From Xanthobacteraceae bacterium (GTDB lineage Bacteria > Pseudomonadota > Alphaproteobacteria > Rhizobiales > Xanthobacteraceae), in the NCBI GenBank assembly GCA_030040825.1, contig JASHSY010000350.1, positions 1 through 18,395 on the forward strand: a stretch of DNA of 18,395 nucleotides. The letters are read 5' to 3'. Position numbers and translations under genes: made by a program. A model generated the notes under the pieces. That model had not been told where the DNA came from. It saw only the letters and a program-made list of their open reading frames with translations, and did no database searches. This document shows, piece after piece, positions 5,841 to 13,562 of the stretch (its first letter is position 1; each line of letters begins with the position of its first letter).

Positions 5841-8648
5841 GTGGATCGACAGGAACTTGGCGATACCTTGAGCGCCGCAGAAATATGGATCGAAGATCGT
5901 CCGTCGGATGATGCCCGTGAGGAGGCGCTCCGGCACGACATTCGGCTATTGGGCCGAATGTTGGGTGACACGATCCGCAATCAGGAGGGTGAGGCCATCT
6001 TCGATCTGGTGGAGAACATCCGCCAGATGTCGATACGTTTCCATCGCTATGATGACGCCGGCGCCCGCATTGAGCTTGAATCGACGCTTGACAATCTTCC
6101 AAACGAGAGCGCCCAGCAAATTATTCGCGCCTTCACCTACTTTTCCCATCTATCCAATATTGCGGAGGATCATCACCGCGTCAGGGTCGCGCGGCTCCGA
6201 GCTCTGGCAGGGGAGCCGCCCAAACAAGGAACGCTGGCATACGCAATTGAGCATGCGCGGGAGCGACCGGGTGGCGTTTGCGCCCTTCAAGAACGCTTTG
6301 CCAACATTCTCGTATCTCCGGTCCTGACCGCCCACCCGACTGAGGTGCGGCGCAAGAGCACGATTGATCGCGAGCTGGAGATTGCGCGGCTGTTGGCGCG
6401 ACGCGACCGCGAACATTTCGTCCCGCGCGAACGGTCCGAACTCGACGACGCCTTGCGTCGCGCGATTCTGACTCTCTGGCAGACTTCGCTCCTTCGCAGT
6501 CACCGTCTCAAGGTTGTCGATGAAGTCGTGAATGCGCTTTCCTATTATGACCATACCCTGCTGAGGCAGATGCCGCGACTATATGCCGAAATCGAGGATT
6601 TGCTTGCTGGTGACTGCTGTCGACCTGACTACGAACTTCCATCGTTTTTGCGTATGGGCAGTTGGATTGGCGGTGATCGAGATGGCAATCCGTTTGTTGG
6701 AGTCGATTCTCTGCGTCAGACGTTCCTTTTGCAGAGCCAGCGATCCTGTAATTATTATTTAGAAGAAGTGCATCTGCTCGGTTCCGAGCTTTCTCTCGAC
6801 GAACGTCTGGTGGAAACCTCACCGGAAATTCAAGAACTTGCCGATCGCTCGCCAGATCGTTCCCCTTATCGTCAATATGAGCCGTACCGTCGGGCGATTT
6901 CGGGCATCTATGCACGGTTATCGGCGACGGCAGCCCGACTAAGTCCACCGCACCTCATGCGTGCTCCGGTCGGCGAGGCGTTGGCATATCGCGATGCCGA
7001 CGAATTTCGCGCCGACCTTGAGAAGCTTCACCGGTCGCTCGTCGATAACGGTTCGAGTGCGCTGGCGCGAGGCCGGTTACGTGATCTGCGTCGCGCCGTG
7101 AGTGTATTCGGGTTTCGTTTGGCGACGGTCGACGTTCGCCAGAATTCCGACGTTCATGAGCGTGTTGTTGATGAGTTGTTTAGTAAATGTGGCGCTGAAA
7201 TTAAATATCAGCACCTTTCCGAGAGCGCGCGCATCGACGTGTTGATCGATGAGCTGCGGACATCGCGGCTGATCACCTCTCCATACGTCGAATATTCCGA
7301 GCAGACGGCATCCGAGGTCGCGGTCGTACGAGAGGTCGCGGACGTGCGACGACTCTACGGAAGCGAGTCGGTAGCCACCTATATCATCTCGAAAACCAGC
7401 ACGCCGTCTGACGTTCTCGAAGCGGTTCTCCTCCTTAAAGAAGCGGGGCTTGTGCAGCCGGATCGGGGTTTGTTGGAACTCAACGTCGTGCCGCTGTTCG
7501 AAACGATTGCGGCTCTTCGGAGTGCGCCTGGCGTGATGGAGACGCTGTTCAATATACCAACCTACAAGCGCCTGTTGCAAAGCCGCGGGATGCTACAGGA
7601 GGTCATGCTCGGTTATTCCGACAGCAACAAAGACGGTGGATTCCTTACATCCGGATGGGAGTTATACAAGGCGGAGGTGGCACTTATAGAAGTTTTCAAG
7701 CGGCACGGAGTTGCATTGCGCCTGTTTCACGGGCGCGGTGGCTCGGTGGGACGCGGCGGAGGTCCAAGCTACCAGGCAATATTGGCGCAGCCCGGAGGAG
7801 CCGTGGAAAATGGTATTCGTATCACTGAACAGGGCGAAGTCATCGCGAGTAAATATTCAAATCCGGAGCTTGGGCGAGGCAACCTTGAAATCCTGGTCGC
7901 AGCAACGCTTGAGGCAGGTCTGATCCACGCAAGCGAGCCCGCACCCAACGATGATTTCCTTGCAGTGATGGAAACTTTTTCCGATCACGCATACCGGGCC
8001 TATCGCGATCTTGTTTATGAAACCGCCGGCTTTGAACGCTACTTCTGGGAATCGACGGTCATTAATGAAATTGACGCTCTCAATATCGGCAGCCGGCCGG
8101 CCTCCCGTACGAATACGCATCGAATAGAAGACCTGCGCGCTATCCCGTGGGTATTCGGCTGGGCACAATGCCGCGTCATGTTGCCCGGCTGGTTCGGATT
8201 TGGCACCGCGGTTCGCGTTTTTGTCGGCGAACACTCCGAAAGGCGGATCAATCTCCTTCAACAAATGTATAAAACATGGCCGTTCTTCCAGGCGTTAATG
8301 TCGAACATGGAGATGGTTCTGGCCAAAACCGACCTCGCAATTGCTTCCCGCTATGCGCATCTCGTCGGCGACCAAACGCTGCGCAATGAGATTTTTTCGC
8401 GGATCAAGACTGAATGGCAGGACACCGTTCAATGGCTCTTAGCCGTTACCGGGCAGACTAAGCTGCTTGAGCGTAATCCACTGCTGGCTCGCTCGATCCG
8501 GGACCGGTTTCCTTATGTCGATCCGCTCAATCATTTGCAGGTTGAGCTCTTGAAGCGACATCGCGCCGGCGGGTCCAACGAACACATCGCTCAAGGGCTT
8601 TACCTTACGATAAACGGAGTTGCCGCCGGTCTCCGCAATAGCGGATGA
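5841..8648 (+). CDS. ppc: Phosphoenolpyruvate carboxylase
   Basis: This enzyme carboxylates PEP with bicarbonate to oxaloacetate, replenishing the TCA cycle. The 935 aa length is within the bacterial range. Hallmarks in order: LTAHPTEVRRKS with catalytic His165; GSWIGGDRDGNPFV; GYSDSNKDGGFLTSGWELY starting at Gly591; the FHGRGGSVGRGGGP loop with His630; ENGIRITEQGEVIASKY; NMEMVLAKTDLAIASRY; and the C-terminal Asn-containing end, here LRNSG rather than the common RNTG. The allosteric Asn appears retained. The only plausible start is the GTG at 5841 (TAA in frame 15 bp before); no strong ribosome site is seen. Base composition is markedly less G+C-rich than neighbouring genes (for example 25 G+C of 60 at 7141-7200), suggesting different history or weaker codon selection. 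It is preceded by the CoA ester lyase and converges on ABC exporter genes. Confidence 0.95.
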   Translation: MDRQELGDTLSAAEIWIEDRPSDDAREEALRHDIRLLGRMLGDTIRNQEGEAIFDLVENIRQMSIRFHRYDDAGARIELESTLDNLPNESAQQIIRAFTYFSHLSNIAEDHHRVRVARLRALAGEPPKQGTLAYAIEHARERPGGVCALQERFANILVSPVLTAHPTEVRRKSTIDRELEIARLLARRDREHFVPRERSELDDALRRAILTLWQTSLLRSHRLKVVDEVVNALSYYDHTLLRQMPRLYAEIEDLLAGDCCRPDYELPSFLRMGSWIGGDRDGNPFVGVDSLRQTFLLQSQRSCNYYLEEVHLLGSELSLDERLVETSPEIQELADRSPDRSPYRQYEPYRRAISGIYARLSATAARLSPPHLMRAPVGEALAYRDADEFRADLEKLHRSLVDNGSSALARGRLRDLRRAVSVFGFRLATVDVRQNSDVHERVVDELFSKCGAEIKYQHLSESARIDVLIDELRTSRLITSPYVEYSEQTASEVAVVREVADVRRLYGSESVATYIISKTSTPSDVLEAVLLLKEAGLVQPDRGLLELNVVPLFETIAALRSAPGVMETLFNIPTYKRLLQSRGMLQEVMLGYSDSNKDGGFLTSGWELYKAEVALIEVFKRHGVALRLFHGRGGSVGRGGGPSYQAILAQPGGAVENGIRITEQGEVIASKYSNPELGRGNLEILVAATLEAGLIHASEPAPNDDFLAVMETFSDHAYRAYRDLVYETAGFERYFWESTVINEIDALNIGSRPASRTNTHRIEDLRAIPWVFGWAQCRVMLPGWFGFGTAVRVFVGEHSERRINLLQQMYKTWPFFQALMSNMEMVLAKTDLAIASRYAHLVGDQTLRNEIFSRIKTEWQDTVQWLLAVTGQTKLLERNPLLARSIRDRFPYVDPLNHLQVELLKRHRAGGSNEHIAQGLYLTINGVAAGLRNSG

Positions 8649-8649
8649 A

Positions 8650-8726
8650 GGCGAAGAACAATTTCGTTCACGCGCTCGCCAAGCATAAACCTCTTCGCCG
8701 GGCTGCTGCCTTAGCGACGCGGCGAA
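8650..8726. terminator. Possible bidirectional stem-loop between ppc and the ABC permease
   Basis: ggcgaaga (8650-8657) pairs perfectly with tcttcgcc (8692-8699). The latter's ttcgccg (8694-8700) can instead pair with cggcgaa (8720-8726). The two stems exclude each other. The position between convergent genes suggests termination, but there is no clear T-tract. Confidence 0.25.
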
Positions 8727-8766
8727 TGGGCGATGATTGTTGCGCCGGTCATGACAAAGACCCGCT

Positions 8767-9528
8767 TCAGGTCTTCAACCGGTATCCGGTCTTGAAAATC
8801 CACCAGACGATTGCCATGCAAACCGCCAGAAAAAGCAAGATGACGGCGACGCTGACTTCGATGTTAACGTCCGCCAGCTCGAAGAAGCTCCAGCGGAACC
8901 CGCTGATCAGATAGACGAGTGGGTTGAACAGCGTGACCGTGCGCCAGAACGGCGGCAACAGGCTTGTCGAATAAAACGTGCCGCCGAGGAAGGTGAGCGG
9001 CGTGATGATAAGAAGCGGCACGACTTGCAGCTTGTCGATGCCATCGGCCCATATACCGATAATAAAGCCGAGTAGACTGAAACTCACTGCAGTCAGAACG
9101 AGGAAAGCAAGCATCCAGAGCGGATGGGCGATATGCAGCGGCACAAATAGTGCCGAAGTCGCAAGGATGATCAGGCCAAGTCCAATCGACTTGCTCGCCG
9201 CCGCCCCGACATAGCCGAGCACGATCTCGAACGCCGATGCCGGCGCCGAGAGGACTTCATAGATGGTCCCCGAAAAGCGAGGAAAATAGATGCCGATCGC
9301 GGCGTTGCTGACGCTTTGCGTCAACAGCATCAACATCATCAGCCCCGGCACGATGAAAGCGCCGTAGGCCACGCCGTCGATCGTCGTCATACGTGCGCCG
9401 ATGGCGGCGCCGAAAACGACGAAATAGAGCGTGGTGGAAAGGACCGGCGAGACGATGCTTTGCATCCAGGTGCGCCGCGTCCGCGCCATTTCGAACCGAT
9501 AGATCGCACCGATTGCATAGAGGTTCAT
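8767..9528 (-). CDS. ABC-2 type transporter permease (YadH-like)
   Basis: The 253 aa inner-membrane protein belongs to the ABC-2 permease family. It starts MNLYAIGAIYRFEMARTRRT and has about six hydrophobic segments, including ISGFRWSFFELAD and the family motif LTFLGGTFYSTSLLPPFW in the last third. Wording such as TLYFVVFGAAIGARM, FIVPGLMM and FNPLVYLISGFR closely recalls E. coli YadH (about 256 aa). That is from memory, not an alignment. Its start codon overlaps the stop of the ATPase gene (ATGA), so the two are translationally coupled and form an exporter. The substrate is unknown. Members of this family have been linked to export of drugs, lipids or polysaccharides. Confidence 0.93.
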   Translation of the reverse strand: MNLYAIGAIYRFEMARTRRTWMQSIVSPVLSTTLYFVVFGAAIGARMTTIDGVAYGAFIVPGLMMLMLLTQSVSNAAIGIYFPRFSGTIYEVLSAPASAFEIVLGYVGAAASKSIGLGLIILATSALFVPLHIAHPLWMLAFLVLTAVSFSLLGFIIGIWADGIDKLQVVPLLIITPLTFLGGTFYSTSLLPPFWRTVTLFNPLVYLISGFRWSFFELADVNIEVSVAVILLFLAVCMAIVWWIFKTGYRLKT

Positions 9529-10451
9529 TGTTGCTGCCTCACCAGACCGACAAAAATGTCTTCCAACGAACTTTCGGTGGTGGACAAATCCTTGAAGCGC
9601 ACGCCGGCCGCTTGCAGATCGTCGATCAGGCTGGTGATGCCGGTCCGTTCGGCGCGGGTATCATAGGTGTAGACAAGCTTGGCGCCGTCGTCGGCGAGCG
9701 TGAGCTTGTGCTTGGCAAGTTCCGGCGGAATCGCCGCGATCGGCTCGCGTAGCTCCAGTGTCAGTTGTTTCTTTCCGAGCTTACGCATCAGCTCGGCCTT
9801 TTCTTCGACCAGGATGAGCTCGCCCTTGTTGATCACGCCGATACGGTCGGCCATCTGCTCCGCTTCTTCGATGTAGTGCGTAGTCAAGATGATGGTGACG
9901 CCGGATTGACGCAGCGTTCGCACCATCTCCCACATGCCCTTGCGCAGTTCGACATCGACGCCGGCGGTGGGCTCGTCAAGGAAAAGAATACGTGGCTCGT
10001 GCGACAGCGCCTTGGCGATCATCAGGCGGCGCTTCATGCCGCCGGACAACGTGGCGATCTTGTTATCCTTCCGGTCCCACAGCGACAGCTCGCTGAGCAC
10101 CTTTTGCAGGTAGGCCGGATTGGGAGGCCTGCCGAACAAGCCGCGGCTGAATGAGGTCGTCGTCCATGGCGACGAGAACATGTCGGTCGATAACTCCTGC
10201 GGCACCAGACCGATCAGGGAGCGGGCGGCGCGATAATTCGCGATGATGTCGTGGCCATTTACCGTTACGCTGCCGCTGGTCGGATTGACGATACCGCAGA
10301 TGATGCCGATCAGCGTGGTCTTGCCGGCGCCGTTCGGCCCGAGCAGCGCGAAAATCTCGCCGTGGCGGATTTCGAGATTGATGTCTTTGAGCGCAACAAA
10401 GCCCGACGCATAGGTCTTGTTCAGGTGCGAAACGGAAATGGCGGAGGTCAT
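9525..10451 (-). CDS. ABC transporter ATP-binding protein (YadG-like)
   Basis: The 308 aa cytoplasmic ATPase has all nucleotide-binding motifs: Walker A LLGPNGAGKTTL, Q-loop in GLVPQE, ABC signature LSGGMKRRLMIAKAL, Walker B ILFLDEPTAGVD and the H-loop TTHYIEEAE. A C-terminal extension of about 90 residues (ending SLEDIFVGLVRQQQ) is typical of the CcmA/COG1131 group. Length and wording match E. coli YadG as I remember it. It partners with the permease encoded by the overlapping downstream gene. The spacer to leuD upstream (10452-10557) contains a short palindromic repeat and may house the promoter, but no clear elements are seen. Confidence 0.95.
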   Translation of the reverse strand: MTSAISVSHLNKTYASGFVALKDINLEIRHGEIFALLGPNGAGKTTLIGIICGIVNPTSGSVTVNGHDIIANYRAARSLIGLVPQELSTDMFSSPWTTTSFSRGLFGRPPNPAYLQKVLSELSLWDRKDNKIATLSGGMKRRLMIAKALSHEPRILFLDEPTAGVDVELRKGMWEMVRTLRQSGVTIILTTHYIEEAEQMADRIGVINKGELILVEEKAELMRKLGKKQLTLELREPIAAIPPELAKHKLTLADDGAKLVYTYDTRAERTGITSLIDDLQAAGVRFKDLSTTESSLEDIFVGLVRQQQ

Positions 10452-10524
10452 GACGCTTTTCCCGCCATCATCATCGGGATTGAGCCGGTGATCGATCTTC
10501 TCTGCGCGAGGGGAACAATGAATG

Positions 10525-10541
10525 GCCGGATCAAGTCCGGC
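10525..10541. repeat. REP-like hairpin between leuD and the ABC ATPase gene
   Basis: gccgga (10525-10530) and tccggc (10536-10541) form a perfect 6 bp stem around tcaag. The context (atggccgga..tccggcgat) resembles the ggccgg/ccggcc repeat half seen upstream of leuB, so it may be a fragment of the same repeat class. It lies 16 bp past the leuD stop and could help define the leuD mRNA 3' end. Confidence 0.45.
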
Positions 10542-10557
10542 GATGTCGACCGAACGG

Positions 10558-11163
10558 TCACACCCAAGGCCGCGCCGCTTTCGACTTTTCCTCGAAGCGC
10601 TGAATCCGGTCGTCCTTGACCATGGTCAGGCCGATGTCGTCGAGTCCGTTGAGCAAGCAATGCTTGCGGTGCGCATCGATCTCGAACTTGATCACGCCGC
10701 CGTCGGGGCCGCGGATTTCCTGCTTGTCGAGATCGACGGTGAGTGTCGCGTTGGCGCCGCGTTCAGCGTCGTCGAACAGCTTCTCCAGGTCCTCCGGGGA
10801 AACCTGCACCGGCAAAATGCCGTTCTTGAAGCAGTTGTTGTAGAAAATGTCGCCGAACGAGGTCGAGATCACGCAGGTGATGCCGAAGTCCTTGAGCGCC
10901 CAGGGGGCGTGCTCGCGCGAGGAGCCGCAACCGAAATTGTCGCCGGCGACCAGAATCTTGGCTTTACGATAAGCCGGCTTGTTGAGCACGAAATCGGGAT
11001 TCTCGCTGCCGTCGTCGCGGAAGCGCTTTTCCGCAAACAGGCCCTTGCCGAGGCCGGTGCGCTTGATGGTTTTCAGGTACTGCTTGGGAATGATCATGTC
11101 GGTGTCGACATTGATCATTTTCAATGGCGCCGCGACGCCTTCCAGCACGGTAAATTTTTCCAT
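10558..11163 (-). CDS. leuD: 3-isopropylmalate dehydratase small subunit
   Basis: This is the small (swivelling-domain) subunit that pairs with LeuC to isomerise 2-isopropylmalate to 3-isopropylmalate. The 201 aa length is standard. Signatures: VDTDMIIPKQYLKTI near residues 19-33, the GDNFGCGSSREHAPWAL substrate loop, SFGDIFYNNCFKNGILPV, and a C-terminal DGLDDIGLT-like segment (here NGLDDIGLTMV). It lies about 2.4 kb downstream of leuC on the same strand, separated by three other minus-strand genes and one plus-strand gene, so it is not in a simple leuCD operon. A 53 bp gap separates it from the ABM-fold gene upstream, with which it may be cotranscribed. Confidence 0.97.
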   Translation of the reverse strand: MEKFTVLEGVAAPLKMINVDTDMIIPKQYLKTIKRTGLGKGLFAEKRFRDDGSENPDFVLNKPAYRKAKILVAGDNFGCGSSREHAPWALKDFGITCVISTSFGDIFYNNCFKNGILPVQVSPEDLEKLFDDAERGANATLTVDLDKQEIRGPDGGVIKFEIDAHRKHCLLNGLDDIGLTMVKDDRIQRFEEKSKAARPWV

Positions 11164-11216
11164 GACAGCTTTGCTTCCCGAAGATTGCTTCTAAATGGCG
11201 TGCCGCAGACGGCGGG

Positions 11217-11540
11217 TCAACCCTGCGCCGCCGCGCCGTCTTTTGCCTTGAATTTCGATTCGCGCTCGAGCGTGCAGACCTGGATGTGGTATTCTGTGTA
11301 GTACTTTTCCCGCGCCAGCTTTTGCGCCGCGAGATGCTCCGGGTTCGTGCGCCAGGTGCGCAAGCCTTCTTCGTGCGCGAACTGGACAACGGTCACTCGC
11401 TCGCCGTCTTCCGCGGAAAAATCCTTGTGCGAGATGTAACCGGGTATCGTCTCGGCGAGTTCGATCATACGTTTGACCAGCGCGACGTATTCGTCGCGCA
11501 CGCCTGGCCGCAAACGGGAGCGAAACACGGTCACCAGCAT
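11217..11540 (-). CDS. Antibiotic biosynthesis monooxygenase (ABM)-fold protein
   Basis: The product is 107 aa when started at the ATG at 11540, which follows a strong purine-rich site (GAGGAGAAGGA). The frame is open upstream to 11609. The sequence MLVTVFRSRLRPG, then IPGYISHKDFSAEDGERVTVVQF and TNPEHLAAQKLAREKYYTEYHIQVC is the alpha+beta ferredoxin-like pattern of ABM-domain proteins, which usually dimerise and bind small hydrophobic or heme-type ligands. The substrate is unknown. It lies between the zincin gene and leuD on the same strand. Confidence 0.8.
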   Translation of the reverse strand: MLVTVFRSRLRPGVRDEYVALVKRMIELAETIPGYISHKDFSAEDGERVTVVQFAHEEGLRTWRTNPEHLAAQKLAREKYYTEYHIQVCTLERESKFKAKDGAAAQG

Positions 11541-11615
11541 GGTCCTTCTCCTCGGAGCAATTGCGTTGTTCCGCTTTGTAACACAATTTACCGGCGCGGT
11601 ACGCGTCACCGGACT

Positions 11616-12062
11616 TCACGGCGCGGTGCCGCCGAAGGGTTCGGCCGAATTTTCGATTGCCTCCATGTCCGCGTCGGAAAGGCCGAAATGATGGCCGATC
11701 TCGTGCACCAGTACATGTTTGATGATGGCGTCGAGCGCCTCGTCATGCTCAGCCCAGTAATCCAGGATTGGGCGACGATAAAGCCAGATCATGTTTGGCA
11801 TCTGCACCGGCGCGCTTTCGGAACGAAATGGCAGGCCGACCCCTTGGAACAGGCCGAGCAGGTCGAATTCGGTCTGTGCGCCCATCTGGTCGAGCACCTC
11901 TTCGGTGGGGAAATCGTCAATCTGAATGACGAGATCGGCACACAGGTCGCGAAACTGCCGCGGCAGACGGGCAAACACTTCGCCGGCAAGTGTTTCGAAT
12001 TCGGCCAGCGAGGGCGCTTTGGTTCCGCGCCACGCTGGCGCATCGGATACCGGTTCGGCCAT
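11616..12062 (-). CDS. Minimal zincin-type metallopeptidase (Zincin_1/TTHA0227-like)
   Basis: The 148 aa cytosolic protein carries VLVHEIGHHFGLSDADM, an HExxHxxGxxD zinc motif (His120, Glu121, His124, Gly127, Asp130) on the C-terminal helix. Upstream, MIWLYRRPILDYW resembles the conserved beta-strand region (often ITLYRRPI) of the Zincin_1 family. These small zincins are common in Actinobacteria and Alphaproteobacteria. Their substrates are largely unknown and no signal peptide is present. The start is the ATG at 12062; the ribosome site is weak. The gene diverges from a small secreted-protein gene with 38 bp between start codons. Confidence 0.85.
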   Translation of the reverse strand: MAEPVSDAPAWRGTKAPSLAEFETLAGEVFARLPRQFRDLCADLVIQIDDFPTEEVLDQMGAQTEFDLLGLFQGVGLPFRSESAPVQMPNMIWLYRRPILDYWAEHDEALDAIIKHVLVHEIGHHFGLSDADMEAIENSAEPFGGTAP

Positions 12063-12100
12063 ATTCGTAGTTTAGCGTGGATCGGCTAAGGTAAGCAGCG

Positions 12101-12337
12101 ATGGCGTTCAAGTACCCGATCGTTCCGCTCGCGGTTTTGTTGCTGCTTGTCGGCTCGGCGTTACCGGCCGCGGCGCAAAATCCGCCGCCGCGCCCGCCAG
12201 CGCCGCGGCCGCGCGTCGAGGTCAATCCGGCGCCGCGGCTGCTCTATCGCCGCTGCAGCTATTGGTACGAGATACAGCACCGGCCAAGCGGAACGGTTTT
12301 ATTCCCGGCGCAGCATTGTTGGTGGGTGAGGGGCTAG
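12101..12337 (+). CDS. Small secreted proline-rich protein, unknown function
   Basis: The 78 aa product has a signal peptide (MAFKYPIVPLAVLLLLVGSA..AAAQ) and a Pro/Arg-rich linker (NPPPRPPAPRPRVEV). A short aromatic end, RRCSYWYEIQHRPSGTVLFPAQHCWWVRG, has two cysteines that could bond. AAGG (12088-12091) lies 9 nt before the ATG. I recall similar RPSGTV..C.W endings in unnamed Hyphomicrobiales proteins, but no function. It is the only plus-strand gene in the right part of the window. Its stop is 29 bp from the convergent FUSC gene. Confidence 0.7.
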   Translation: MAFKYPIVPLAVLLLLVGSALPAAAQNPPPRPPAPRPRVEVNPAPRLLYRRCSYWYEIQHRPSGTVLFPAQHCWWVRG

Positions 12338-12366
12338 CGGCGCGCAACCTCGCGTTGGCCTTATCT

Positions 12367-13485
12367 TTAGCTGCGTGCCTGGGTCTTGCCGTCGCCGGCC
12401 CATTCAGCAACGCATCGTTCGAGATCCGTGAGATTGCTGTGGATTTGCTGCAGGGCGAATCCGAGTGCGAACAGGCGCTCAACGTCCTCGACGGAAAGAT
12501 TTCGGGTAAGCCCCTCGCGGCGAACCGTCTCCATCTCGACGGCATAGGCCTTCAGCGCCGCGTCGGCGCGGTCGCGCATGGGCGATCCGCGACGTGCCTG
12601 GAGTGCGGCCGCGCTCGCACGCAAATAATCAGCGATGGCGGCGCCAGCCCGCCCCAGCGCGGCTTCGAGCCGTGATCGAGCGGGTTCGGGGAGGGGATGG
12701 GCGGCGGCTCTTCCAATCATCACCAGATCGTGGCGCAGCCTCAGCAGCATACGCAACGTCGGGCCGGTGTCGGGACCAACGGCGAGACCCGCCGCGCGTT
12801 CGTGTTCAGCCTCCGCGCCGACCTCGTTCATCTGCACCAAAGCTTGGCCGATGCCATCCTGAATGCGATGGAGAGCATCCACGTCGAGACTCTTCGTTAA
12901 GCCGGCCAGCAATTCCTCGAGCGCGCGAGCCATCTCATTAAGCGTTCGCGCCGCCGCACCGACGACCAATGGATGCGCATTTGCGGGGAGCAGAATCACC
13001 GACACCACGGCGCCGACGACGCCCCCGAGCGCGACCTCAATGATGCGGTCGCTTGCCGAGGCGATGGCGCTGCCGTGCGTGAGTTGGGGAAGCAGCAGGA
13101 CGATGATGCCGGTGATCGGGGCAGCGGAGAACCTGGAATGGATCGTTGCGATAAAGGCAAGCGGGCCGACAACGGCGGCGAGAACCGCTAGCAGCGCGAT
13201 TTCGTTTGCATGCGGAATCAGGACCGCGACAGCGCCGCCGTAGACGGCGCCGCCGATGGTTCCCACCAGATAGTCAAACGATGCCTTTAACGATCGGCCG
13301 ACGCTCAAGTGCGTAACGATGACGGCAGTCATCACCGCCCACAACGGCAAAGGCAGCTCCAGGAGCTGCGCAAGCACCAGCGTCGTCAGCGCGGCGACCG
13401 TCACCCTGACCGACAAGGCTATTTGTACCCGCCGGCGCCGCAAGAGCCCGCGGAGTTCGACCCGCAATCTGCTGGCGCGGCTCAC
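12367..13485 (-). CDS. FUSC family membrane protein (aromatic acid exporter-like)
   Basis: The 372 aa protein has an N-terminal membrane half with about five to six hydrophobic segments (for example VTVAALTTLVLAQLL, LPLWAVMTAVIVTHLSVG, IGGAVYGGAVAVLIP, GGVVGAVVSVILLP) and a C-terminal soluble helical half rich in Ala/Arg/Glu. The PLWAVMTAVIVTH..GRSLKAS stretch is the characteristic FUSC/ArAE opening. Relatives export aromatic or fusaric acid-like compounds. A half-size single-module version like this has no assigned substrate. The start is a GTG at 13485 with AGGA about 8 nt upstream. It follows leuC after 77 bp on the same strand. Confidence 0.85.
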   Translation of the reverse strand: MSRASRLRVELRGLLRRRRVQIALSVRVTVAALTTLVLAQLLELPLPLWAVMTAVIVTHLSVGRSLKASFDYLVGTIGGAVYGGAVAVLIPHANEIALLAVLAAVVGPLAFIATIHSRFSAAPITGIIVLLLPQLTHGSAIASASDRIIEVALGGVVGAVVSVILLPANAHPLVVGAAARTLNEMARALEELLAGLTKSLDVDALHRIQDGIGQALVQMNEVGAEAEHERAAGLAVGPDTGPTLRMLLRLRHDLVMIGRAAAHPLPEPARSRLEAALGRAGAAIADYLRASAAALQARRGSPMRDRADAALKAYAVEMETVRREGLTRNLSVEDVERLFALGFALQQIHSNLTDLERCVAEWAGDGKTQARS

Positions 13486-13513
13486 GACGGGAGTCCTGAT
13501 CCGGACATTTAAG

Positions 13514-13553
13514 TGCAGCCGAAGTTGGAGCGACGCGTGCGTCTACTGCTGCA
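13514..13553. terminator. Nested inverted repeats after leuC
   Basis: tgcagc (13514-13519) pairs with gctgca (13548-13553), and inside it gacgc (13532-13536) pairs with gcgtc (13539-13543). The structure lies in the 77 bp between leuC and the FUSC gene. No T-run follows, so a Rho-independent terminator is uncertain; it may instead be an operator. Confidence 0.25.
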
Positions 13554-13562
13554 TTCGCGGGT

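Noticed and set aside
8645..8914. Small plus-strand frame overlapping the ppc stop (ATGA)
   Set aside because: More than half of it is antisense to the ABC permease C-terminus, the composition is not protein-like and no domain is seen. The overlap with ppc is probably chance.
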